A stretch of DNA of 64,000 nucleotides. Origin: Flavobacterium cupriresistens. GTDB taxonomy: Bacteria > Bacteroidota > Bacteroidia > Flavobacteriales > Flavobacteriaceae. The position numbers were made by a program, and so were the translations under genes. Within the stretch, counting starts at the first letter, position 1. Every line of letters starts with the position of its first letter. The notes beneath the pieces were generated by a model that made no database searches, was not told the DNA's origin, and was given only the letters and a program-made list of their open reading frames with translations. Below, one piece after another: positions 44,401 through 55,400 of the stretch. The stretch is from contig NZ_CP087134.1 in the NCBI RefSeq assembly GCF_020911925.1, positions 4,836,001 through 4,900,000 of the forward strand, in the 5' to 3' direction.

Positions 44401-45099
44401 TCGCTTTAAAACCATAAAAATAATTCCTTCGCCATTTAGCATCCCGTCAGCATCCTTATCAAATGGCCTACATTCGCCTTTATTTGATATTACGACAAAA
44501 TTTTCAGCCCTTTCTTTTGATATAGCACCTAATTTTACACCTCCAACTATGGCCATGTTGCATTCTTCCTGTTTTAAAGCTGAGCATGCATTGTGTATTG
44601 AAACCAAAGAAGAAGAGCAGGTTGTATTTACAGATACAACTGGTCCCCTTAGATCCAAGAAATTTGCCAGGCGCGTTGCTTCAATCCCCGGAAGCGCATC
44701 AAAAAAATCATACTGCCCACCTAAAAAGTTTGTATACTGTGAACTTGCCGTAGAGAAAAAGATTCCAGTATTTGATTGTTTAATATCATTTTCTGTATAT
44801 CCGGCATCATAAAATGCTCTGAGGGCATACGACATGAAAAATCTATGCTCTGGAAACATTTTTGTTGCCTCTCTTTCTGTTACATTGAAATACTCGTTGT
44901 CGAACAGGTCTATTCGTTTCAAGAAACTTCCAATCCCCATCTCTACAGGACCAAATTGATTGTGAATATCTTGTAGTCTTTCGGAAGACAAAGCTCCAAT
45001 ACTTGTTTCTTTATTTTTTAATGATTGGGATAATTCAGACCAGTTTTTAATTCCCGGCAATTCAAATGAAATTCCTATAACAGCTATTGATTTGTTCAT
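41443..45099 (-). CDS. PKS protein KS-degenerate AT-ACP-thioester-reductase-like domain
   Basis: A 1218-residue protein. The KS (about 1-415) has Cys161 in NTTCSSSLV, His295 in EAHGTGT and His335 in GHLDTMSG, so it looks active. Residues about 440-720 resemble an AT but lack GHSxG (the place reads SKKGDGIIQ), so they are probably inactive. The ACP follows near 763 (LGGDSLTG). The C-terminal domain (about 845-1200) is an extended SDR thioester reductase: GATGQVG near 850, YVSTIGIVG, and HMGSK near 1006, where the usual YxxxK is HxxxK. This Tyr-to-His change may abolish reduction. It follows the Gly NRPS in the operon and would be the release step. Confidence 0.92.
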   Translation of the reverse strand: MNKSIAVIGISFELPGIKNWSELSQSLKNKETSIGALSSERLQDIHNQFGPVEMGIGSFLKRIDLFDNEYFNVTEREATKMFPEHRFFMSYALRAFYDAGYTENDIKQSNTGIFFSTASSQYTNFLGGQYDFFDALPGIEATRLANFLDLRGPVVSVNTTCSSSLVSIHNACSALKQEECNMAIVGGVKLGAISKERAENFVVISNKGECRPFDKDADGMLNGEGIIFMVLKRLEDAEKDKDTIYATIEGSAINHGGARISSLTAPSVEAQKDVIIKAWENANINPEDIKFIEAHGTGTILGDPIEFSGINEAFTEKEIVESNCKISSIKAQIGHLDTMSGMAGLLRLIVALNSKIIPAQANFTTPNEHIDEEDSVIKVQRESEYWESNNGKRIGGVSSYGLTGTNIHMVLSHQEKNPLPVSNSQINFIQLSENTKPRLEDLKRYIVEHLENNKEVNLSSFSTKINGIYKNAKYKTALTFSNTAELIAKLNSPEESAVTSKSTYMLLDLELISYDIETVNEILEENILIKSSWDKYVGKQHLPETLQESKTISVLFQYVLYKYLLAVLENNVRVISKKGDGIIQKMLNNELSPQAIIENPNLIKENENDFNYAGFNEYISKNHGEEKVIIINFCKEDHFLKFENKKEVAYIKGRLNKKDRFVLYESLLRADKNPLKTKNPSVFLHDFHLPIYKTKRFWPKNTMPVISVEKDAVEKKELVEKQIKTNQYSLLELQSKIKAIWKTILEIEDEINENDDFFNLGGDSLTGLDMLAELEKEFKKAYINYEEIFSFSTVKKIAEVLFERMNELVVLEKSDEKKFIKPQKIRQEEYDSLINEIQKSEVPKKIDCKNVLITGATGQVGSYLAKELLETTDFNIICLVRGADIKQANDRFWKVFEKNFNINNHGRIKVVVGDLSQKDLMLNAEGISLLKELDAVYHVAGTPSFVGKPNLEEHINYLGTKNIFDWSVSNNIKYFNYVSTIGIVGKSMPEEIKAFYETDVNLGQDTTHFIHMGSKLMAEGYIRNNESSIKTNVFRLSNVGGDYVNGVLQGDMNKNLMYLKLLTLSKIASYSDEFLKSEANIKLIPVDVLARVICQLSLVENQILDTFHLNYENEFTIENVINAFETNKVYFTKLDDETFRDYIEETKKDSKDFTIGHNKYGAYDKNENDFVVFSAATREYLNKLQLTIQYDREKYLGNIIKEGMKNQFFTFEENLIIE

Positions 45100-45162
45100 T
45101 ATATGTAAACTTTTTAGGTGTTTTGTATGATTCTATATAAAACTTATGTCTCTATTTTTAGA

Positions 45163-48100
45163 TTAAAACTTTAAGACATCTACATTTTCTTCAACCTCTT
45201 CTGATTCATTCAACTCTTGATTTATAGCATAAGAAAGGTCTTCAATTGTATTATATTTAAACAAATCAATAATACTTATCGAAACATTCATTTTTTTCTT
45301 CAAAAGACGTCTAAGCCTCACAACATTTAAAGAACTACCACCAATTTCAAAGAAATTATCTTTCACCCCTATTGGAGTTCTGTTCAGAATTTCTTCCCAG
45401 ATTTCAACTAATTCTTTTTCAGTATTGTCTCTTGGTGCTAAGTAATCTATCTTCGATGTCAATTCAGACTGGTCAATATTCAAAAGAGATTTCTTATTTA
45501 TTTTACCATTAGATGTTAGTGGCATCTTATCTATTTGCACGAAATAAGCTGGGACCATAATTGCAGGTAAACTTTTCATTAAAAAATTTCGCAATTCTGA
45601 ACTATTCTGTTCGCTTTTTGAAGTAACATAAGCAATCAGTTCTTTATTACCGTCATTTAATTCTCTGTCAATTACGGCAACTTCATCAATATCTGATTTC
45701 TTCGCAAGTTGATATTCGATTTCTCCTAATTCTATACGATGACCTCTTATCTTGACTTGTCCATCTTCTCTGCCAAAAAACTCAATCGTTCCGTCTGGTA
45801 ACCATCTTGCTAAGTCGCCGGTATTATATATTTTTTCACCTTTATCAAAAGGGGAATCTATAAATCTTTCCTTAGTAGTTGTTTCTTGATTATAATATCC
45901 TCTTGAAAGCCCTTTACCTCCAATATATAATTCTCCTTTAACATTGATAGGACATAACTTTCTTTCCTTATTCAATATATAAATACGGGTGTTAGCTATT
46001 GGTCTACCTATGCTGTTCTCTTTTTCAGATTCTACTTTACAGAAAGTTGACCAAATAGTTGTCTCTGTAGGACCATACATATTATAAATAGTTGCATCAG
46101 TCAGTTCAAGTGCTTTCTTCTTTAATTTCTCTGAGAAAAACTCTCCTCCAACAATCAAATTCTTAATCGATTTCAAAAATTTGTGAGATTCTTTATCCTC
46201 TATTAAAGCGCTTAAATAAGAAGGCGTTATTTGCATGGATGTTATACCTTGATCTTTAGAAGTATTTCCTTTTGAATTAAATTCATTTTTCAACTCCGTT
46301 AAATGAGTCAATCCTTCCATTACTTTTTCATTCTCTATTCCAAAATCGATTAAACAACCTATTTCTGTAACGCCTATATTATGAAGACTATTAAGTATTT
46401 TTCTACAATTTTCTTTTGTACCAAAAAGAGCAGAAGTATTCCAATATCTTTCAAAAACCATTTCTAATAAGTCTTCTAATTCTTTTTCTTCAATAGTAGT
46501 TTCTTCAACTACTAATCCGTTTAAAAGATTTTTTAGCAATCCTACGCTTGATCTCAAATAGTTTTTAAATGGTTCTTTCACTATTTCCTTTATACTATCC
46601 ATGTCATTGCCCACATAGGCATGAAGCATTACTGTAATTTTGGCTTTTTCTACATCATGTCCATTATTCACCAATTCTTCTTTATAGGCTTTTATGTTTT
46701 TTTCCAAAACTTTGATGTCTTGCCCCAAGAGATGTGTTAACAGATTAGCTCCAATTTTACCTGCATTTTTAAAAGTTTCTACACTTCCTGAAGAAGTAAT
46801 CCAGATTGGAATTTCTTTTTGAATTGGTTTAGGATAAATATTTAATTCAACTTCATTTCCTACTCCATTAATTCTTTTAACAGAACTCCCTTTCCATAAG
46901 TCTTTAAGCTCTTCTATTTGGTCAAACATAATTGAATGACGGTTTGTATAATTTTCAGGTTTAAACACAAAATCATCTGCATGCCAACCTGAAGCTATTG
47001 ATAATGCGACTCTACCTTTCGATAAATTATCAACAACCGACCATTCTTCAGCAACCCTGATGGTATCATGAAGAGGTAAAACCACACTTCCGGAATGTAT
47101 TTTAATATTTTTTGTGATCGTTGCTATAGAAGCACCTAATAGGGACGGATTTGGGAATATCCCTCCAAACTCATGAAAATGTCTTTCCGGAATCCAAATC
47201 GCACTAAAATCATTTTCATCTCCAAATCGAGCAGAATCCATAAGGAGTTTATATTTATCATCTCCATCAGCATCTTGACTTGCAAAATAGAACAAACTAA
47301 AGTCCATTTTTTTATCATTCTGAAGAAGATTATCAAAATCGTAAAAATCTAAATTATCCTGCTTAATTGTAGTTTTTATACCATTACACAAAGTCCAGAA
47401 CAATTCTAATATTGAGATATCAAATGATATTGATGTTACCGCAAGTAAATGATCTGATTCATTTATTTTCAGCGCGTCATTCATGCCTAATATAAAATTT
47501 GTAAGGGCTGTATGTTCAATCATTACCCCTTTAGGTTCACCTGTTGAACCAGAAGTGTAAATCATATAGGCCAGACTATTTTCATCTATAGACTGTATCT
47601 CGTATTTAGTAGCATATTTCTCTTTTTCAATAATAAATTGCTCAAGCATTTTAGAATCGATAATGATTTTGCAGTTACTATTTTCCTCCATATAGGCGAT
47701 ACGGTTTTCCGGATAAGTAGGATCAATTGGTACATATGCTCCTCCTGATTTCCAAACCGCCAAAATGGTTATAACTAACCATTCGCTTCTATGTAACTTA
47801 ATTCCAACTAAATCATCCTTATTTATTTTATTGCCTTCATTTAAATAATTAGCAAATTGATTAGAAATAACATCTAACTCTTTGTATGAATACACTTTAT
47901 CATTGATAATTAAGGCTTCTTTTTCAGCATTCTTATTAAGCTGTTCTACAAATAAATCAATAACCGATAAAGAGAAATCAATTTTCTTATCTGTTTTATT
48001 AAAGTCATTTATTAGTTTTTCCTTTTCTTCCAAAGGTAAAATACTGTTGCTATCTATCTTGTCTGAAGGGGAGTTCAAATAGCAATCTACAAGTTGTTCA

Positions 48101-49377
48101 ACAAACTGATGAATTTTATCTAATGTAATTCCGGACTTAATCTTTTTCATCAACCTGTATTCAAAAATCAACAACTTGTCTGTTGATTCAATTACATTTA
48201 AATCTAAAAATGTATTGGTAGCTTCATATGATTTTAATTTAAGACTTCCATTTTGATCAAACTCATTAATTCTAGATTCCGGAACGGACATTTCTCCATA
48301 TACATGGAAATCTATATAGTTGAAAATAACATCAAAAAATGGGTTTTCGGTTCCTACTCGTTCTCCTGTTATTTTAGAGATTTCATATAATGTAGATCTT
48401 CCTTTTGTTTTTAATTCGGTTATCTGAGCCTCAATCCCTTTAAGGTACTCTAACCAAGTAGCTCCTTTAAAGTCTTTAAAATCCATTTTTACTGGTATCG
48501 AATTTAAAAAACATCCCAAAATCTTTTCTCCATCTTCCTTAACCGGTCTGTTATTCGATATTAACCCTACAACAAAATCTTCTTCTATTGTCAGCATACT
48601 CAATGCATAAACATAGGCTCCAAATAAAACATTTATATAAGTAAGTCCATCTTTTAATGATCTTACTTTAATTCTTTCAACCATTTTTTGATCAAATTCT
48701 CTTCGAATAACATCAAAAATAACTTCCTCAGATTTTGAAAAAATATCTAACCTTTTATATTCTTTTAATTTCTCTTTCCAGTAATTAATTGTGTTTATAT
48801 TCGTTTTTTCAGCTATTTCTTCAACTACTGCATCTTTAAAAGTAGTTTTTAGCATTTGAGGTTTGTGGTTGATGTCTACTTCCAGTTGAAAATATAATGT
48901 GAATAATTCAGCATTAAAAGAAGCCAAACTCCATCCATCTAAAATAGCGTGGTGAAATTGGAATATATAGATACTATTGTTCTCGTTAATATTAAAAACA
49001 TTAATGCGCCACAAAGGAGCCTTTTTGAATTCAAAAGGTCTTTTAAGCTCATTCTTCATAAAGTCCTTAATGAAAATCTCCTGGTCTTTAGCGTCTTTTG
49101 ATGTTATATCTTCAAAAGTAACATCCTCTACAATTTCACTATAAACTATTTGTACTTCGTCACTGTAATTATCTAAATCGAAAGCTGTTCTTAAGATAGA
49201 GTGCTTTTGTACCATTAACGAAATTGCTTTCGAAAAAACATCAGGGTTGATTTTTGGTATGTGAAATACAAACTGATCATGATATATCGTTTGCTTATCA
49301 TTCATTATTGATAGTAATACCATTCCCTTTTGTATATCTGTCATCGGATATACATCTTCCATTTTACTTTTTTCCAT
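45163..49377 (-). CDS. NRPS module C-A(Gly?)-PCP with luciferase-like monooxygenase inserted in the A domain
   Basis: A 1404-residue NRPS. Domains: C (about 8-440, HHAILDGW near 141), A (about 460-1310) and PCP (about 1315-1385, IGGSSLNVV). Between the A-domain part with FDISILELF and the part with SMQITPSYL is an inserted block of about 330 residues (688-1020) with luciferase-like monooxygenase features: DFSLFYFASQD, WIPERHFHEFGG, SGSVVLPLHDT and IASGWHADDF. The pocket reads D-I-L-Q-I-G-M-I-W, close to glycine codes. A flavin oxidation of the bound residue is expected. Integrated monooxygenases in glycine modules are known from myxothiazol-type pathways. The KS-ACP-R gene follows 63 bases later. 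Confidence 0.93.
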   Translation of the reverse strand: MEKSKMEDVYPMTDIQKGMVLLSIMNDKQTIYHDQFVFHIPKINPDVFSKAISLMVQKHSILRTAFDLDNYSDEVQIVYSEIVEDVTFEDITSKDAKDQEIFIKDFMKNELKRPFEFKKAPLWRINVFNINENNSIYIFQFHHAILDGWSLASFNAELFTLYFQLEVDINHKPQMLKTTFKDAVVEEIAEKTNINTINYWKEKLKEYKRLDIFSKSEEVIFDVIRREFDQKMVERIKVRSLKDGLTYINVLFGAYVYALSMLTIEEDFVVGLISNNRPVKEDGEKILGCFLNSIPVKMDFKDFKGATWLEYLKGIEAQITELKTKGRSTLYEISKITGERVGTENPFFDVIFNYIDFHVYGEMSVPESRINEFDQNGSLKLKSYEATNTFLDLNVIESTDKLLIFEYRLMKKIKSGITLDKIHQFVEQLVDCYLNSPSDKIDSNSILPLEEKEKLINDFNKTDKKIDFSLSVIDLFVEQLNKNAEKEALIINDKVYSYKELDVISNQFANYLNEGNKINKDDLVGIKLHRSEWLVITILAVWKSGGAYVPIDPTYPENRIAYMEENSNCKIIIDSKMLEQFIIEKEKYATKYEIQSIDENSLAYMIYTSGSTGEPKGVMIEHTALTNFILGMNDALKINESDHLLAVTSISFDISILELFWTLCNGIKTTIKQDNLDFYDFDNLLQNDKKMDFSLFYFASQDADGDDKYKLLMDSARFGDENDFSAIWIPERHFHEFGGIFPNPSLLGASIATITKNIKIHSGSVVLPLHDTIRVAEEWSVVDNLSKGRVALSIASGWHADDFVFKPENYTNRHSIMFDQIEELKDLWKGSSVKRINGVGNEVELNIYPKPIQKEIPIWITSSGSVETFKNAGKIGANLLTHLLGQDIKVLEKNIKAYKEELVNNGHDVEKAKITVMLHAYVGNDMDSIKEIVKEPFKNYLRSSVGLLKNLLNGLVVEETTIEEKELEDLLEMVFERYWNTSALFGTKENCRKILNSLHNIGVTEIGCLIDFGIENEKVMEGLTHLTELKNEFNSKGNTSKDQGITSMQITPSYLSALIEDKESHKFLKSIKNLIVGGEFFSEKLKKKALELTDATIYNMYGPTETTIWSTFCKVESEKENSIGRPIANTRIYILNKERKLCPINVKGELYIGGKGLSRGYYNQETTTKERFIDSPFDKGEKIYNTGDLARWLPDGTIEFFGREDGQVKIRGHRIELGEIEYQLAKKSDIDEVAVIDRELNDGNKELIAYVTSKSEQNSSELRNFLMKSLPAIMVPAYFVQIDKMPLTSNGKINKKSLLNIDQSELTSKIDYLAPRDNTEKELVEIWEEILNRTPIGVKDNFFEIGGSSLNVVRLRRLLKKKMNVSISIIDLFKYNTIEDLSYAINQELNESEEVEENVDVLKF

Positions 49378-49434
49378 TTTTTATTATATAATTTAAGTTG
49401 TTAATTTTGCTGCTACAATTCATTTTTTATACGA

Positions 49435-52400
49435 TCACATAATCTCTTCTCTCAATTTATCAAATGACATTAGAATATCTTCTCTAACAATTTCATGCTC
49501 TTCAGAGGAGTTAACATTGTTTTTTATTTGATCCGTTAAATCTGAAATCGTATTAAATTCATACAATTGAGCAATCGTTAAACTCACATCGAACTTCTTA
49601 TTAATTTTACTAATCAATCGGATGGACAGAATCGAATCTCCTCCTATCCAGAAAAAATTATCCCGAATACCAATTTTATTCTGCTTTAAAACTTCTTCCC
49701 ATATCGATACCAGTTCAGATTCCATCTCATTTCTAGGGGCTTCATAACTTGAAACAGCTGTCTCTTCTTTTAGATCTGATAAGGCTTTTCTATTTAATTT
49801 TCCACTGTTGGTTAATGGAAAACTATCCAACTCTATAATCCGGCTTGGGATCATATAATCCGGTAAACTATCTTTTAGGTGGTCAAATAACAGTTCTTGG
49901 GTATATCCTGATTTTGAAATAACATAAGCTACCAGATATTTACGAAGAGTCGAATCACCTTTTACCAATACGGCAACATGCTCTACGTAATCGAATTCTT
50001 GAATCCTGGTTTCTATTTCGCCTAATTCTATCCTGTTTCCTCGAATTTTAACTTGATTGTCAATCCTTCCCAGATAAGAAATCTCTCCATTTGGAAGCCA
50101 TTTTGCTAAATCTCCTGTGCGATAGGCCCGCTTCTGGCTATTAAATGGACTAGGTATAAATCTATCGGAATTTAATTCCGGATTATTCAGATAGCCTCTG
50201 GCTACCTGAATCCCTTCAATAAGAAGTTCTCCGGGGATTCCTACAGGTTGCAATGACATTTGCTTATTTACGATATAGATTTTTGTGTTAGCTACCGGTT
50301 TTCCTATAGTAACTCCTGCTCTTTTTGTATCTACTTCTGTTAAATCAATTGAAGTGACATCGATGGCAGCTTCTGTTGGTCCATATAAATTATGAATTCG
50401 AACCCAAGGTAATTTTTGCTTAAACTCTTCAACCATTACTCCCGGTAAAGCCTCTCCGCTACAAACTACATGACGCAAGCTTTTGCATTTTGAAGGATCT
50501 AGTTCTTCCAGAAAAATGCCTAACATCGAAGGCACAAAGTGCATAACTGTAACTTGTTTTTCTGCTATTATTTCCTGAAGATATGCAGGGTCTTTATGTC
50601 CCTCAGGTTGAGCAAAAACTAATTCACATCCGGTTATAGAAGGCATTAAAAGTTCCCAAACGGAAACATCGAAAGTATAGGGCGTTTTTTGTAAAATAAC
50701 ATCCTTTGAGCAAATTTTAAGATCATCCCGCATCCATAACAACCTGTTATATAATCCTGAGTGATCATTTAAAACTCCTTTAGGATTACCTGTTGAACCG
50801 GATGTATATATCGCATAGGCTATGTTTGCGCCCGAAACAGTTCTCTGTATTGCTGGAATTTTAGAGTTGCTTTTTTCTTTTTCAAATATTTCTAATACGG
50901 CATCATCTATGCAGATCTTATAACTGCTATCGCTTTTTATATATTCTAATCGAGTCTCAGGATAATGCGTATCTATTGGAACATATCCTGCTCCGGATTT
51001 TAAAACCCCCAAGATAGCTATCAACATTTTTTGACTGCGCTCTAGTTTTATACCCACTAAATCATTTGACTGAACTTCAAAATTTTCGCATAAGTAATAG
51101 GACAACTGATCTGTAAGAACATCCATTTGCTGATAACTAATAATTGCATCTTGATAGCTCACTGCTGTTCGATCCGGAAATTCTGAAACACATTCTTTAA
51201 ATAAATCTAATACTGTTTTATCCTCTTCATACTTAACTGCAGTAGCATTGAATACATTCAATATTAAATCGCGATCATCAATCGATAAATTTGTTTCACT
51301 CAATTTTTGATTTGGTAAATTGAGATAAATTGATAAAATTTCATCAATTAAACTATGAATTTTCTCTAGTGTAATATCTAATTTCAAACCTCTTTTTAGT
51401 GCATAGCCTAATTTTAATTCGTGTCCGGAAAGGTTGATATTCAAATCAAAAACAGTATTAGTTGCTTCAAAAGACTTTACATTGAAATCAAACTCCCGAG
51501 ATTTAACAAATGATTCATCTGTTTCCAACTCTAATTCATTGTAAACATGAAAATCGACATAATTAACCAACACATCAAAAAATGGTGAACCTCCCAGAGT
51601 TTCCTCATTTGTTATCTTTGAAATCTCATATAATGTTAACCGCTCATTTTTCTTAATAGCCGTTAATTGATTTTCTGTATTTCTAAAATAATCAGACCAT
51701 GTTAAATTATGAGAATTCTCCAATCTGTTTCTAACTGGTATAGTATTCAAAAAACAACCTAAGATTTTCTCTCCATCCTCAATTACAGGTCGATTATTGG
51801 TGACCATTCCTATTACAAAGTCTTCTTCATAATTCATAATTTTAAGAACATGAATAAAAGCTGCATAAATTGCTGTTTTTATAGAAACACCGTCTTTTTT
51901 ACATTTTTCCTCTAATTTGTATTTGAAATCAAAATCATAGACTTTTTCAAAATGTTCATTGGCATTTTCACTTTTAAATATATCCAGGCGCTTATAATCT
52001 GCTAACTCTTCTTGCCAGAAGCTGATATTCTCCTGATTGTTTTTTTCATATAATTCTTCAATTATAGCATCTCTGTTTGTAGATTTTAACTTTTCGAATT
52101 TAGGAGTAGTACTATTGGTCAGATCTCTATAAATTTGGAATAATTCAGTGTTTAGAGTAGCCATACTCCATCCATCTAAAATGGCATGATGAAACTGGAA
52201 TAAAAATATAGTTGCTGTTTCATTAATTTGAAATAAACTAATACGCCAAAGTAAGCCTGATTCCATGCTAAACGTATTTTGTCTCTCCGATACCATATAT
52301 CTTTTGATATAATCCTCTTTTTCTTTAGTCCCAAGCTCCTTAATATCTTGATAATCTATAGCGAATTCTATTTCCTTTTCTACTATTTGTACTTCATATT

Positions 52401-55400
52401 CATAAGTTGTCAGATCAAACCTTGATCTCAATGAAGCATGTTTCCAAATTAATATTGAAAATGCTTCTTTAAATCGTTCTGTGTTGACAGTCGGAATTTG
52501 GAAAACAAATTGGTCGTGGTATATTCCTGTTCCGGAATTTAAACTAGAAAGAATTACCATTCCTTTCTGTATATCGCTCATCGGGTAAACATCTTCAATT
52601 GTTTCCGCGCAAGAAATTTCAGTCAGCACCTTTTCCTTTATAAGGTCAATTTTATCCTCAATCTCTTTTTTAGTGAATTGCTTATGTTTAGAGGAATAAA
52701 CATCTTTTTCAATCTGAGTACGTAATGCCTCAACTGTATTAAATTCATACAATTGAGCAATCGTTAAACTCACATCGAACTTCTTATTAATTTTACTAAT
52801 CAATCGGATGGACAGAATCGAATCTCCTCCTATCCAGAAAAAATTATCCCGAATACCAATTTTATTCTGCTTTAAAACTTCTTCCCATATCGATACCAGT
52901 TCAGATTCCATCTCATTTCTAGGGGCTTCATAACTTGAAACAGCTGTCTCTTCTTTTAGATCTGATAAGGCTTTTCTATTTAATTTTCCACTGTTGGTTA
53001 ATGGAAAACTATCCAACTCTATAATCCGGCTTGGGATCATATAATCCGGTAAACTATCTTTTAGGTGGTCAAATAACAGTTCTTGGGTATATCCTGATTT
53101 TGAAATAACATAAGCTACCAGATATTTACGAAGAGTCGAATCACCTTTTACCAATACGGCAACATGCTCTACATAATCGAATTCTTGAATCCTGGTTTCT
53201 ATTTCGCCTAATTCTATCCTGTTTCCTCGAATTTTAACTTGATTGTCAATCCTTCCCAGATAAGAAATCTCTCCATTTGGAAGCCATTTTGCTAAATCTC
53301 CTGTGCGATAGGCGCGCTTCTGGTTATTAAATGGACTAGGTATAAATCTATCGGAATTTAATTCCGGATTATTCAGATAGCCTCTGGCTACCTGAATCCC
53401 TTCAATAAGAAGTTCTCCGGGGATTCCTACAGGTTGCAATGACATTTGCTTATTTACGATATAGATTTTTGTGTTAGCTACCGGTTTTCCTATAGTAACT
53501 CCTTCTCTTTTTGTATCTACTTCTGTTAAATCAATTGAAGTAACATCGATAGCAGCTTCTGTTGGTCCATATAAATTATGAATTCGAACCCAAGGTAATT
53601 TTTGCTTAAACTCTTCAACCATGACTCCCGGTAAAGCCTCTCCGCTACAAACCACATGACGCAAGCTTTTGCATTTTGAAGGATCTAATTCTTCCAGAAA
53701 AATGCCTAACATCGAAGGCACAAAGTGCATAACTGTAACTTGTTTTTCTGCTATTATTTCCTGAAGATATGCAGGGTCTTTATGTCCCTCAGGTTGAGCA
53801 AAAACTAATTCACATCCGGTTATAGAAGGCATTAAAAGCTCCCAAACGGAAACATCGAAAGTATAGGGCGTTTTTTGTAAAATAACATCCTTTGAGCTAA
53901 TTTTAAGATCATCCCGCATCCATAACAACCTGTTATATAATCCTGAGTGATCATTTAAAACTCCTTTAGGATTACCTGTTGAACCGGATGTGTATATCGC
54001 ATAGGCTATGTTTGAGCCCGAAACAGTTCTCTGTACTGCTGGAATTTTAGAGTTGCTTTTTTCTTTTTCAAATATTTCTAATACGGCATCATCTATGCAG
54101 ATCTTATAACTGCTATCGCTTTTTATATATTCTAATCGAGTCTCAGGATAATGCGTATCTATTGGAACATATCCTGCTCCGGATTTTAGAACCCCCAAGA
54201 TAGCTATCAACATTTTTTGACTGCGCTCTAGTTTTATACCCACTAAATCATTTGACTGAACTTCAAAATTTTCGCATAAGTAATAGGACAACTGATCTGT
54301 AAGAACATCCAGTTGCTGATAACTAATGATTGTATCTTGATAGCTCACTGCTGTGCGATCCGGAAATTCTGAAACACATTCTTTAAATAAATCTAATACT
54401 GTTTTATCCTCTTCGTAATTAACTGCAGTAGCATTGAATACATTCAATATTAAATCGCGATCATCATCTAATAGGCAATCAATTTCGGTTAAATATTTAT
54501 TCTCCAGTGTTGCAAATTGTTCAATAACGTTAAATAAATGACGTGATAATTTTTCTATTGATGCTGCGTCATATTTCTCACTATTGAACTTAAAATCAAT
54601 CCGCATGGAGGTCGTCGATGGCAACACCATAAGATTAAAATCATAATTTGTTTGTTCAAAGACCTCGATAGCTTCAACAAATAAGTTCTGATCTGATTCG
54701 TCACTCCTATTAATCAAGCTGGCACTTTCTTTTACAGCCTCTTGAATTGGGAAGTTCTCGAAAATCATAATGTGATTAATCAATTCGGTACCTAGTTCGC
54801 TTTGAGATTGCACTTTTGCTAAATTTTGATAATGATGTGCATTACTATCAATTGCCATTTGTTGCATTCTTTTTAGAAGCGTAAGCGGAGTATCCTTTTC
54901 TTGGTGTTTTATTCGGATTGGGATCGTATTAATAAACAATCCTATCATATCCTCAATTTCACTTAAGTCTGCAGGTCTGCCAGATACTACAGCTCCGAAA
55001 ACCACATCATTTGTATTATTGTATTTTGATAATAAATATCCCCAAACAGATTGTAAAAAAGTACTCTGTGTAATAGCGGCTGAATTACATAAAGTTTGCA
55101 TTTTTGTAAATAACTCTCCTTCGATCTTTAAGGATTGTGTCCCTTCTGTATAAGTACTTTGTGCTAAATCTTTAACAAAAGGTAGAATTGCCACAGTGTT
55201 ATAATCTTCCAGATAGTTTTTCCAGTATCCCATCGATTCATCCGTGTCTACAGACCTCAACCAATGTATATATTCTGAATATGGCTTTGGTTCTGCCAGA
55301 TTAACAGCACTATTTCCACTAATACCCATTAATAACTGATTAAAATCATTAATCAATATACTCATACACCATCCATCCATTAATATGTGATGATGACTCC

